Shown here: piece after piece, positions 45,957 to 53,766 of the stretch
How the letters are laid out: every line of letters begins with the position of its first letter
Numbering within the stretch: the first letter of the stretch is position 1
Origin: Enemella dayhoffiae
GTDB taxonomy: Bacteria; Actinomycetota; Actinomycetes; Propionibacteriales; Propionibacteriaceae
DNA: 64,000 nucleotides
Assembly: GCF_002250625.1 (NCBI RefSeq)
Contig: NZ_NMVQ01000012.1
Span: 310,001-374,000, forward strand
Direction of reading: 5' to 3'
Position numbers and translations under genes: made by a program
Notes under the pieces: model-generated
What the model was told of the DNA's origin: nothing
Seen by the model: only the letters and a program-made list of their open reading frames with translations
Databases searched by the model: none

Positions 45957-45980
45957 GGTGGCTTCGACAGGCTCAGCCCA
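45957..45980. repeat. Dispersed intergenic repeat, copy 3
   Basis: GGTGGCTTCGACAGGCTCAG followed by CCCA, in the 42-bp gap between fumC and the next minus-strand gene. It is 21 bp identical to copy 2. Confidence 0.7.
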
Positions 45981-45983
45981 CGT

Positions 45984-46754
45984 TCAGAAGGAGAGCGCCT
46001 TGAAGAACGGGAGCAGGGCGACCATCAGCCCGGTGCTCATCCAGAACATGCCGAACACCATGGCGAACTCCGCCAGTGCGCCGAGCCGCGGGTTGCCCAC
46101 CTCGTAGTGCCCGTGGCCCGCGGCCCGGTGGCCGGCGTGATCGGCGATGTCGGCCCCGGGCCGGATGGCGTTCTTGATCGCCAGCACCGAGGCGGCCAGC
46201 AGATAGGTCATGAACGGGATCCCGATCACCGCGGCCACCCACATCACCTGGGCCGGATCACCGTTGGTGCCGCCCATGCCCGGCTGCTGGGTCAGGTGGC
46301 CGGTCGGGGCGTGCCCGGCGTGCCCACCGTGCCCGGCGTGCTCACCGCCGGACATCCCGCGCGGGCTCATCGCCCACGCCATCGCCGCCATCGCGGACAG
46401 GTGCCAGGCCATCGCACCGAACATCCCGCCGTGACCGAAGGCGTGCCAGGCGTGCCGCCGCAGCGAGGGTTCGCGCCGACCGAGCGTACGAACCCCGAGC
46501 CCGACGAACCACAGGGTGACCAGGCCGAAGAAGACCGCGAACGCCGAGCCCGGGATCACCGAGGAGACCGGCTTCCACAGCGAGCGCGGCACCATGCACA
46601 GCATCACCAGTGACATCACCAGGTGCAGCAGGTTGGACACCAGGGTCATCCCCGACTGGCGGCGGGCCAGCTGATAGAGCGACCAGGCGGTGGTGAACGC
46701 GAACAGCACCAGCAGGCCGACGAACTTGACCGGGGTGTCGGTGAGGGAGAACAA
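45984..46754 (-). CDS. DUF5134-like polytopic membrane protein with His-rich loop
   Basis: 256 residues if translation starts at TTG 46754 (then FSLTDTPVKFVGLLVLFAFT), chosen because a GAGCTAGGAG ribosome site precedes it by 5 bases and no ATG/GTG start is available. About six membrane segments: VSNLLHLVMSLVMLCMVPRS, AVFFGLVTLWFVGLGVRTLG, MFGAMAWHLSAMAAMAWAMS and others. A His/Gly loop (GGEHAGHGGHAGHAPTGHL) lies mid-protein and another His cluster near the C-terminus. The layout resembles DUF5134. His-rich loops suggest metal (Cu/Zn) contact, but no copper genes are nearby. Confidence 0.7.
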   Translation of the reverse strand: MFSLTDTPVKFVGLLVLFAFTTAWSLYQLARRQSGMTLVSNLLHLVMSLVMLCMVPRSLWKPVSSVIPGSAFAVFFGLVTLWFVGLGVRTLGRREPSLRRHAWHAFGHGGMFGAMAWHLSAMAAMAWAMSPRGMSGGEHAGHGGHAGHAPTGHLTQQPGMGGTNGDPAQVMWVAAVIGIPFMTYLLAASVLAIKNAIRPGADIADHAGHRAAGHGHYEVGNPRLGALAEFAMVFGMFWMSTGLMVALLPFFKALSF

Positions 46755-46845
46755 GCAGACTCCTAGCTCAATGGCCCCCCTTCGGGGCCCGCACCACCGT
46801 AGCCGAAGTCCGGCGGCTCCTCGCACCGTGCGGCATGATGCCAGC

Positions 46846-48009
46846 ATGCATCCCGCGAGCACTGGCACCGTCTCGCGTGCACCGACCGGGGCGCGGGTCG
46901 CCGCGGTCGATGTGACCCGCTACCTCGCCCTGCTCGGGATCATGGCCAATCACATCTGGGGCACCGGGATGGTCGCGCGGGCGCTGTGGGATCTGCACGC
47001 GATCGCGTTCACCTGGCTGATCGGGGTGGGTTCGGCGTACGCCGTTCCGGCCCGTGGGCGACCCGGCCGCGGACGGGCCGTGGCGGGGGTCGCCCTGCGG
47101 GCGCTGGTGCTCGCCGCCGCCGGCTGGACCCTGGAGGACCTGCAGGCGGGCACCGTCTCGGTGGTGCTGGTCCGGTTGGCGCTGATCACCGCCCTGGTCG
47201 GGGTGGTCGCACTGCTGCCGGATCGCTGGCTGCTGGTTCTGGTAGGGCTGCTCTGGGTGGGCTCGACCACGCTCGGCTGGCTGCTGATGGCGTACCTTCC
47301 CGGGGCGTTCCACGCCGGCACCGGGTGGCGCTCGCTGCTGCATCCGGGCACCTGGCCCTATCAGTTGTTCCATCCGTACTATCCGGTGCTGCCCTGGCTC
47401 GGGGTGGCGTTGCTCGGGTTGTGGGTGGCCCGCCGGCTGCGGTTCGACCGGCCGCGGGACCTGGTGCGGTTGGGCGTCGGGGGTGCGGTGCTGGCCGGGG
47501 CCGGGCTGCTGGTGTCACTGGCGCTCATCGCCTGGTTCGGGCATCCGGAGCCGTATTCGCTGGCGTTCCGCTCTTTCGGGGAGTTTCCGATGCTGGCCGC
47601 CGACTGGCGCTGGTTGCTCGGGGTCGGGCCCTATCTGCCGTCGGCCCCGAGCCTGGCCGTCTCCAGCGGGGTGGTGATGCTGCTCACCGCGCTGATCTCG
47701 GCGGTGTGCCGGCTGCTCGGCGACCACCACCCTGCGGTACGCGTGATGGCGATCGTCGGGGCGATGACGTTCACGGCCTATTTCGCGCACGTCCTGCTCA
47801 CCCGGGCGGCGCGGGCCGGCGTACAGGCCCACCTGTTGCCGGGATCGCCGCTGCTGCACTGGCTGGTGCAGGTGGTGCTGCTCACCGCGGCGCTGTGGGC
47901 GTGGCACCGCTGGATCCCCGGACGGCTCGGCAAGGGCCCCCTGGAGTGGCTGTCCCGCGCCTTCGCCGCGGCGGTGCTGGACCGGGTCGCACCCCAGAAA
48001 CGCAGCTGA
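46846..48009 (+). CDS. Polytopic membrane protein (DUF1624/DUF418-type acyltransferase-like)
   Basis: 387 residues with about ten membrane segments. The N-terminal RVAAVDVTRYLALLGIMANH matches the R-x-x-x-x-D-x-x-R-x-x-A-l-x-G-m start of DUF1624/DUF418 and heparan-glucosaminide acetyltransferase-like proteins, and the later DUF418-like end is TFTAYFAHVLLTRAARAG. Such proteins transfer or flip acyl groups on the cell surface; this is a family-level inference. The start at 46846 lacks a clear ribosome site. It is divergent from the DUF5134-like gene across 91 bp. Confidence 0.75.
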   Translation: MHPASTGTVSRAPTGARVAAVDVTRYLALLGIMANHIWGTGMVARALWDLHAIAFTWLIGVGSAYAVPARGRPGRGRAVAGVALRALVLAAAGWTLEDLQAGTVSVVLVRLALITALVGVVALLPDRWLLVLVGLLWVGSTTLGWLLMAYLPGAFHAGTGWRSLLHPGTWPYQLFHPYYPVLPWLGVALLGLWVARRLRFDRPRDLVRLGVGGAVLAGAGLLVSLALIAWFGHPEPYSLAFRSFGEFPMLAADWRWLLGVGPYLPSAPSLAVSSGVVMLLTALISAVCRLLGDHHPAVRVMAIVGAMTFTAYFAHVLLTRAARAGVQAHLLPGSPLLHWLVQVVLLTAALWAWHRWIPGRLGKGPLEWLSRAFAAAVLDRVAPQKRS

Positions 48010-48062
48010 CGGCCGCACCGGCGCCCCCGCCCCACCGCGGGCGTTCCCACACCGGAGTATGG

Positions 48063-48079
48063 TTAGTTTTGTTAACTAA
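48063..48079 (+). promoter_or_regulatory. Palindromic operator before the MarR-MFS pair
   Basis: TTAGTT-TTGTT-AACTAA: perfect 6-bp arms, A+T-rich in a G+C-rich setting, 20 bp before the MarR start. This is the usual size and place for MarR autorepression. Confidence 0.65.
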
Positions 48080-48098
48080 TCTTGTGGAGGTGGCGGAC

Positions 48099-48566
48099 GT
48101 GCCCGAACGGTCGTTGGCGCACGAGTTGCGAGTGGCGTGCATGCGGATCGCCCGCCGGGCCCGGCAGGAGTCGGGTGGGCTCACCCCGCACCTGTTCGCC
48201 GCCCTCGCCCCGCTGGAGACCGAGCCGCGAACCGCGACCTGGCTGGCCGCCCGGGAACAGGTCAGTGCCGCGTCGATGTCGCGTACGGTCAAGGAACTCG
48301 AGTCGCTCGGCCTGATCGCCCGCAGCGGTGACCCGCGGGACGGGCGGCAACGGGTGTTGACGGTGACCAAAGCGGGCCGGGAGGCGCTGGCCGAGTCACG
48401 GCGCCGCCGCAACACCTGGATGTGTCGCCAGCTCGAGGGGTGCAGCGAGGATGAGCTCCGGGTGCTCAGGGCGGCCAGCGAGATCCTGACCCGGATGACC
48501 GAGACCGCCGGGTCCTCGAGCGAACCCTCCGAGACCCGCGACGTGGTCGCCGGGGGGCGCCGATGA
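48099..48566 (+). CDS. MarR-family transcriptional regulator
   Basis: 155 residues from the GTG at 48099, which has GGAGG 8 bases upstream. The winged helix-turn-helix is clear: LAAREQVSAASMSRTVKELE, then SLGLIARSGDPRDGRQRVLT with the conserved D-x-R-x-G wing. The C-terminus is a dimerisation helix plus a Ser/Glu-rich tail. The stop overlaps the next ATG (ATGA), so it is co-expressed with the MFS exporter, which it probably represses until a ligand binds. Confidence 0.92.
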   Translation: MPERSLAHELRVACMRIARRARQESGGLTPHLFAALAPLETEPRTATWLAAREQVSAASMSRTVKELESLGLIARSGDPRDGRQRVLTVTKAGREALAESRRRRNTWMCRQLEGCSEDELRVLRAASEILTRMTETAGSSSEPSETRDVVAGGRR

Positions 48567-49849
48567 GTGTGTTCTCCTCGCTGCGGGTGCCCAACTATCG
48601 GCAGTACTTCTTCGGGATCCTGACCTCGAACACCGGGACCTGGATGGCCCGCACCGCCCAGGCGTGGCTGGTGCTGGTGGTGCTCACCCAGCACGACGCC
48701 CAGGCGCTCGGCGTGGTGACCGGGTTGCAGTTCCTGCCCATCCTGCTGTTGAGCGCCTTCGGCGGGGCACTGGCCGACCGCTTCCCGAAGCGGGTGCTGA
48801 TGATCTGCACCCAGTCCGCGATGGCGTTGAACGCCGTGCTGCTCGGCGTCCTGGTCACCAGCGGGCACGTGCAGCTGTGGCACGTCTTTCTGTGCGCGCT
48901 GATCGACGGCACCGCCGCCGCGATCGACAACCCGGCCCGCCAGTCGTTCGTCTCCGAGATCGTGCCGACCGAGCAGCTGTCCAACGCGATCGGGCTCAAC
49001 TCCGCCTCGTTCAACGCGGCCCGGCTGGTCGGGCCGGGGCTGGCCGGGGTGCTGATCGCGCTGTGGGGAACCGGTCCGGTGTTCTGGGTCAACGCGGTCA
49101 CCTTCGCCGCGGTGATCCTGGCCCTGGCCACGATGCGCAGCGACCAGCTGAGTCCCGCCCCCCGCGCGGCCCGCGGGACCGGGGGCGTCCGCGAGGGGCT
49201 GCGCTATGTCCGGGCGCGGCCATACCTGCTGCTGATCATGGTGGTCGCGGCGATGGTGGGGCTGTTCGGGATGAACTATCAGCTGACCAACGTGATGATG
49301 TCGACGATGGTGTTCGGCCGGGGCGCGGTGGAGTACGGGATGCTCGGTTCGGTGATGGCGATCGGCTCGCTGACCGCGGCCCTGCTCGCGGCGCGGCGGC
49401 AGCGGCCCCGGCTGCGGCTGCTGATGGGAGCCCTGGCGGTGTTCGTGGTGTGCACCCTGCTCAGTGCGGTGGCGCCGAACTTCTGGGTGTTCACGCTGCT
49501 GTTGATTCCCTCGGGGCTGTCGGTGATCACGGTGATGATCACGTGCAACTCCTTGCTCCAGCTGACCAGCGACGCGACCTATCGCGGACGGGTGATGGCG
49601 TTGTACATGCTGGTGTTCATGGGCACCACCCCGATCGGCGCGCCGGCCCTGGGCTGGGTCGGGCAGCACCTCGGGGCACGCTGGACGCTCGGCATCGGCG
49701 GGATCGCGCTGGCGCTGACCTGGATCGTGATCGCGATCTATCTGGCCCGCGCCGAGGACCTGCACGTCCGCCTCGACCTGAGGCACCGCCCGTTCGTGGT
49801 GCTGCATCGGGGGCGGGTGACCGAGGACGCCGGCGAGAAGTTCGCCTGA
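48563..49849 (+). CDS. MFS exporter, DHA3/EntS-like
   Basis: 428 residues, 12 membrane segments. The start SLRVPNYRQYFFGILTSNTG, TWMARTAQAWLVLVVLT and the motif GGALADRFPKRVLMICTQS are typical of the DHA3 group (EntS enterobactin exporter, macrolide efflux MefA type), and SFVSEIVPTEQLSNAIGLNS is the family's central signature. It is regulated with the overlapping MarR gene, hence probably a drug or metabolite exporter. Length is normal. Confidence 0.92.
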   Translation: MSVFSSLRVPNYRQYFFGILTSNTGTWMARTAQAWLVLVVLTQHDAQALGVVTGLQFLPILLLSAFGGALADRFPKRVLMICTQSAMALNAVLLGVLVTSGHVQLWHVFLCALIDGTAAAIDNPARQSFVSEIVPTEQLSNAIGLNSASFNAARLVGPGLAGVLIALWGTGPVFWVNAVTFAAVILALATMRSDQLSPAPRAARGTGGVREGLRYVRARPYLLLIMVVAAMVGLFGMNYQLTNVMMSTMVFGRGAVEYGMLGSVMAIGSLTAALLAARRQRPRLRLLMGALAVFVVCTLLSAVAPNFWVFTLLLIPSGLSVITVMITCNSLLQLTSDATYRGRVMALYMLVFMGTTPIGAPALGWVGQHLGARWTLGIGGIALALTWIVIAIYLARAEDLHVRLDLRHRPFVVLHRGRVTEDAGEKFA

Positions 49850-50002
49850 GGGTCCGGCACATCCCTGGCCTACGCCGGCCGGAGAGTCTCCCGCAGGCGT
49901 ACGCCCACCTCACTCTCAACCTCAACTCGACAGGTGACGCACCGATCGGTTGGGACCATACTGGCGCCCGGAAATCGGCTCGTCGACTGAAGGGTGCCAT
50001 CC

Positions 50003-52279
50003 ATGCTTCCCCGCCTGTTGCCCGGCATCGCGCTGACCAGCCTGGTGCTGCTGACCGGCCTGCTGCCGGCCCACGCCGCCCCGACTCCCGGACCCACCCC
50101 AGCGCCGACCGCCGCGCCGACCCGGCCAGCGCCCGCGGCGCGGACCTCGGTCAACCAGCTGCCGGTGCAGGCGGTGGATCGCGCGGCCGCACCGCGGGTC
50201 GAGGCGGCCGGGGAGCGACCGGCGGGGCGGGTGTCCGCCGCACTGCCGGCACGGCAGACGGCCCCCTTCTCGATGCTCGGCGTGACCTGGGCGCCGGGCT
50301 CGGCACCCGCGCCGCACGTCGCGGTACGCCTGCTGCAGCGCGGCGTCTGGAGCGACTGGCAGGAGCTGCACGCCGATCCGGACACCCAGACCGACGACCC
50401 GACGGCCCGGCCCGGGACCTCGCCCACCTTCGTCGGCGAGGCGACCGGCGTCGAGGTGCGCGCCGTCACCGAAGACAGCGAGCAGGCCCCGGCCGATCTC
50501 AAGGCCGTGCTGATCGACCCGAAGACGTTGGCCACCGACTCCGTCCCGACCACGCAGCCCCCGGCGACCACGCGAGCCGCCGCCGGGCAGGCACCGATGC
50601 CGACGGGAATCATCTCCCGCGCCGGTTGGGGCGCCGACGAGTCGCTCAAGTCCAGCTGCCCGGCCTTCAGCAAGACCGTCCACGCCGTGGTGGTGCACCA
50701 CACCGAGGGCACGAACAACTACACCAAGGATCAGTCGGCCGGGATCGTGCGCGGCATCTACGCCTATCACGTGCAGGGCAACGGCTGGTGTGACATCGGC
50801 TACAACTACCTGATCGACAAGTATGGCCAGATCTTCGAGGGCCGCTCCGGTGGGATGACGATGCCGGTCAAGGGTGCCCACGCGGTGGACTGGAACACCG
50901 ACACCATGGGCATCTCGCTGCTCGGTTCGTTCACCACCGAGCTGCCCCCCGAGGTCGCCCTCGATGCGGCCGTGCGGTTGAGCGCCTGGCGGCTGGCCGC
51001 CTATTACCGTGACGCGACCGCGCGGATCACCATCAACGGGGTCACCTCCAACGTGATCTCCGGGCACCGCCAAGTGGTGGCGACCGACTGCCCGGGTGAA
51101 GCCTTCTACAACTATCTGCCCACCTTCCGGCAGCGGGTGGTGAGCACGATGGGATCGATCAGCACCCCGATCAAGGCACGCTGGGACGCCCTCGGCGGGG
51201 CGGCCGGTCCGGCCGGCGAGCCTTACGTCGGTGAGGCCCCGATCGCCACCGGCCGGGTGACGCAGTTCACCAACTATGACATCTTCTCCGTCACCGGTGT
51301 CCGGACCAGCTTCACCAAGGGCGACATCAGGGCCAAGCACCGCCAGCTCGGCTCGGCGAAATCCTTCCTCGGCTTCCCGACCATCGACGAGGTCTGCGGA
51401 TTGCGCGACGGCGGCTGCTACACCAACTTCCAGGGCGGCGCGATCCTCTGGTCCCCGACCACCGGGGCCCACCCCAACGCCGGGGCGATCCGGATGAAGT
51501 ATGCCGACCTCGGTTTCGAGAACAGCACCCTGGGCTACCCGATCAGCGATGAGTTCTGCGGGTTGCGCGATGGAGGCTGCTTCCAGGACTTCCAGGGCGG
51601 CACGATCATGTGGTCGCCCAAGACCGGCGCGGTCGTCAACCGCGGCCCGATCCGCGCCGAGTATGGGGCCAAGAAGTTCGAGGCGGGACCGTTCGGTTGG
51701 CCGGTCGCCGACGAGGTGTGCTCCACCGACGGCTGCGTCCAGGACTTCCAGCGCGGTTCCATCCTGTGGTCCAAGAGCACCGGTGCGCGGACGGTCTGGG
51801 GGGCCATCGGGATCAAATATGCCGAGCTCGGTCGCCAGCAGGGCCCGCTCGGCTATCCCACCGGCGGTGAGGTGTGCGGCCGGGACGGCGGCTGCTATCA
51901 GCCGTTCCAGCGCGGCGTGATCCTGTGGTCCCCGCAGTCCGGGGCGCACCCCACCTGGGGCGCCATTCAAGAGACCTACGGCACGCTCGACTTCGAGCAC
52001 GGCGTGCTCGGCTATCCGACCAGTGACGAATACTGCGGCCTGCGCGACGGAGGCTGCAACCAGAACTTCGCCGGCGGCGCGATCCTCTGGTCCCCGAGCA
52101 CGGGTGCGCACGAGAACCTCGGCGCGATCCGGATGGAATATGCCCGGCTGGGCTACGAGAACAGCCGGCTCGGTTACCCGACCACCGGGGAGGTGTGCTC
52201 CAGTGCCGACCACTGCGAGCAGCGGTTCAGCGGCGGGCGGATCCTGTGGGATCGCGCGATCGGTGCCCGAGTAGGCTGA
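50003..52279 (+). CDS. Secreted N-acetylmuramoyl-L-alanine amidase with LGFP repeats
   Basis: 758 residues from the ATG at 50003. The signal peptide ends near LLPAHA, followed by a Pro/Ala-rich linker. The amidase/PGRP domain (about 200-375) has a zinc His in AVVVHHTEGTNN, the Tyr/His region GWCDIGYNYLIDKYGQIFEG and the second His/Cys in VISGHRQVVATDCPGEAFYN. From about residue 390 to the end, seven LGFP-type repeats of about 54 residues occur (LGYPISDEFCGLRDGGCFQD; FQGGAILWSPTTGAHPNAGA), which anchor proteins to the mycolyl or arabinogalactan/peptidoglycan layer in relatives. Most repeats carry a Cys pair (C-x-x-x-x-G-G-C) that probably forms disulphides. It should cut or remodel peptidoglycan. 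Confidence 0.93.
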   Translation: MLPRLLPGIALTSLVLLTGLLPAHAAPTPGPTPAPTAAPTRPAPAARTSVNQLPVQAVDRAAAPRVEAAGERPAGRVSAALPARQTAPFSMLGVTWAPGSAPAPHVAVRLLQRGVWSDWQELHADPDTQTDDPTARPGTSPTFVGEATGVEVRAVTEDSEQAPADLKAVLIDPKTLATDSVPTTQPPATTRAAAGQAPMPTGIISRAGWGADESLKSSCPAFSKTVHAVVVHHTEGTNNYTKDQSAGIVRGIYAYHVQGNGWCDIGYNYLIDKYGQIFEGRSGGMTMPVKGAHAVDWNTDTMGISLLGSFTTELPPEVALDAAVRLSAWRLAAYYRDATARITINGVTSNVISGHRQVVATDCPGEAFYNYLPTFRQRVVSTMGSISTPIKARWDALGGAAGPAGEPYVGEAPIATGRVTQFTNYDIFSVTGVRTSFTKGDIRAKHRQLGSAKSFLGFPTIDEVCGLRDGGCYTNFQGGAILWSPTTGAHPNAGAIRMKYADLGFENSTLGYPISDEFCGLRDGGCFQDFQGGTIMWSPKTGAVVNRGPIRAEYGAKKFEAGPFGWPVADEVCSTDGCVQDFQRGSILWSKSTGARTVWGAIGIKYAELGRQQGPLGYPTGGEVCGRDGGCYQPFQRGVILWSPQSGAHPTWGAIQETYGTLDFEHGVLGYPTSDEYCGLRDGGCNQNFAGGAILWSPSTGAHENLGAIRMEYARLGYENSRLGYPTTGEVCSSADHCEQRFSGGRILWDRAIGARVG

Positions 52280-52342
52280 CCCCCTCGCGGCGCGGCCGCC
52301 GGGCGTACGCCGACACCGACGCATGAAGCGACAGGAGGAACC

Positions 52343-52621
52343 GTGCTGGACTTCCACCACGACGAGCAGGCACACCAGTATCAGGTGTCGCAGGACGGAC
52401 AGCGGGTCGGCCTGATCGACTATCGGTTGGCCGACCAGGTGGCCACCTTCACCCACACCGAGACCGACCTGTCGGTGCAGGGGCAGGGCATCGCCGGGAA
52501 GCTGACCCAGTTCGCGCTGGACGACGTCCGCTCCCGGGGTTGGCGGCTGGTGCCGCGGTGCCCGTACACCCGCAGCTTCGTCGAGCGCCACCAGGAGTAC
52601 GCGGACCTGCTCGCGGACTGA
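52343..52621 (+). CDS. Small GNAT-like N-acetyltransferase (YidJ/YjdJ type)
   Basis: 92 residues. The family features are GLIDYRLADQVATFTHTETD, then the acetyl-CoA loop VQGQGIAGKLTQFALDDVRS, and a C-terminal CPYTRSFVERHQEYADLL. The Q-G-x-G-I-A/G-x-x-L motif and short length match the DUF1621-like mini-GNAT group. The ATG has an AGGAGG site. Substrate unknown. Confidence 0.88.
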   Translation: MLDFHHDEQAHQYQVSQDGQRVGLIDYRLADQVATFTHTETDLSVQGQGIAGKLTQFALDDVRSRGWRLVPRCPYTRSFVERHQEYADLLAD

Positions 52622-52629
52622 GCTCTGGC

Positions 52630-53250
52630 TCAGGGGGCGCGGTGGTCCTTGGGCAGCCGCAGTCCGCTGCCGCGCAGTTCGAGGTCGGCGAGGTCGCGGA
52701 TCACCTCGGTGTTGCCGGCGCGCCACTCCCCCACGGGGTCGTCGCTGATCCGGGCCAGTTCGTGCATGGGCTGGTTGGCCATCGCCCGCAGCGCGAACAG
52801 GTCCACGTCGGCGTCGTTGTCGATGAACCGCCGGGCGGCACTGGACGCCCGATGGAACCGCAATCGCCCCGGCAGCCAGACGGCCACCAGCACCGCCACC
52901 GGGATCAGCACCACGAGCAGGGCCACCACGGTGGCGAGTTGCTCGATGGCGGACGCCTGGTTGTTGGCCGAGGTGATGATGTCGTCCATCGACGTCGCCG
53001 CGGTGTCGAAAGGTTTGCGCAACTCCGAGCCGGCCACCGGAACCCCACCGGTGGACTGGGCCGCCGAGACGAACCCGTCGCGCACCCGAGTGGCGGCCGC
53101 CGCGGTCTGCCGAGCAGGCTCCGCAGCGGCCGAGACCACGGCGTGCACCCCGCGGGACACCAGGAACCACCCGACCGCCCAGAACACCATGAAGACGTCT
53201 GAGGCGACCTGGCGGGTCAGCTTCCAGGACGGGCGCGCATAGAAGGCCAT
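52630..53250 (-). CDS. Membrane protein adjacent to dprA in the ancestral order
   Basis: 206 residues: MAFYARPSWKLTRQVASDVF, a first membrane segment (MVFWAVGWFLVSRGVHAVVS), an extracytoplasmic-looking Ala/Thr/Ser region of about 80 residues, a second segment (VVALLVVLIPVAVLVAVWLP), then a basic-to-mixed cytoplasmic tail. No family recognised. Its first three codons and upstream region are duplicated at 58316-58433, which shows that it originally stood immediately downstream of dprA, before the 5-kb island arrived. Confidence 0.8.
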   Translation of the reverse strand: MAFYARPSWKLTRQVASDVFMVFWAVGWFLVSRGVHAVVSAAAEPARQTAAAATRVRDGFVSAAQSTGGVPVAGSELRKPFDTAATSMDDIITSANNQASAIEQLATVVALLVVLIPVAVLVAVWLPGRLRFHRASSAARRFIDNDADVDLFALRAMANQPMHELARISDDPVGEWRAGNTEVIRDLADLELRGSGLRLPKDHRAP

Positions 53251-53357
53251 GGGGCCAGTCTCCCGCACCGGCCCCAGCCTGGCGCCCACTAACCGACGGC
53301 ACCGGGCACCAACTTCCAGCCACCGCGCTCGTTCTGCTGGACCAGACCGAGATCCTC
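53240..53357. repeat. 118-bp direct repeat, left copy
   Basis: Identical to 58316-58433 at 116 of 118 positions; both differences (C/A and C/T) lie within 5 bp of each other near 53275. It contains the start codons of the 52630-53250 gene, the intergenic stretch, and the last 20 or so codons of dprA, so here the dprA end is a fragment and the other gene is intact. Confidence 0.95.
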
Positions 53358-53361
53358 TAGG

Positions 53362-53386
53362 TGTACTGACCGGACACGTTGATCGA
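53362..53386 (+). repeat. IS21-type end, left
   Basis: 25 bp starting TGTACTGACCGGACACG and ending TTGATCGA. Same orientation as the internal copy at 54737, inverted relative to 58289-58313. The XRE start codon is only 15 bp further in, so the end may supply its promoter. Confidence 0.85.
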
Positions 53387-53400
53387 CTAGGTTTCAGTCC

Positions 53401-53709
53401 ATGGGTGTCCAAGTTCCTTTCAGCGGTCCGGTCGAGATCCAGGCTGGGCTCTTGTGGAGAGAGTCCGTCGGCGATGTCCTCCGACAGGAGCGTGTGGGGC
53501 GAGGTGAGCGCTTGTCCGATGTCGCCGAACGAGCAGGCCTGTCGGCGCAGTACCTTTCCGAGATCGAGCGCGGGCTGAAGGACCCCTCTTCGGAGATGTT
53601 GCATGCCATCGCCGGTGCTTTGGAGCTAGAGGTTCCTGATGTGGCGCGCAGGGCCGCCAGTGTGCTGGAGGCCACGTTGGCCACGCCGGTGATGGTCTTG
53701 GCGGCCTGA
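53401..53709 (+). CDS. XRE-family regulator, ClgR-like
   Basis: 102 residues. The helix-turn-helix part, VGDVLRQERVGRGERLSDVA and ERAGLSAQYLSEIERGLKDP, is followed by SSEMLHAIAGALELEVPDVA. This closely follows the pattern of ClgR, the actinobacterial activator of clp protease genes (LGDVLRxxRxxxGxTLREVS...VSLGYLSEVERGxKEASSELL). Being inside the mobile island it is probably an accessory paralogue; it lies 57 bp before the epimerase on the same strand and may control it. The first 20 residues are unlike ClgR and may be replaced by an internal start. Confidence 0.8.
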   Translation: MGVQVPFSGPVEIQAGLLWRESVGDVLRQERVGRGERLSDVAERAGLSAQYLSEIERGLKDPSSEMLHAIAGALELEVPDVARRAASVLEATLATPVMVLAA

Positions 53710-53766
53710 CGCTGCTCACAGCAGATCCGACCGCACGCAGGGCCAGCACCTGAGACGGTGGATGTC

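Noticed and set aside
51276-52274. Tandem DNA repeats suggesting a CRISPR or minisatellite
   Set aside because: Spacing of about 160 bp and coding frame show they are LGFP protein repeats; no CRISPR-length direct repeats with unique spacers exist in the window.
49922-53323. Very long minus-strand open frame (over 1100 codons) opposite the amidase
   Set aside because: It mirrors the LGFP amidase gene and its neighbours, has low-complexity Gly/Arg/Ala composition and no family motif; a G+C-rich antisense shadow.
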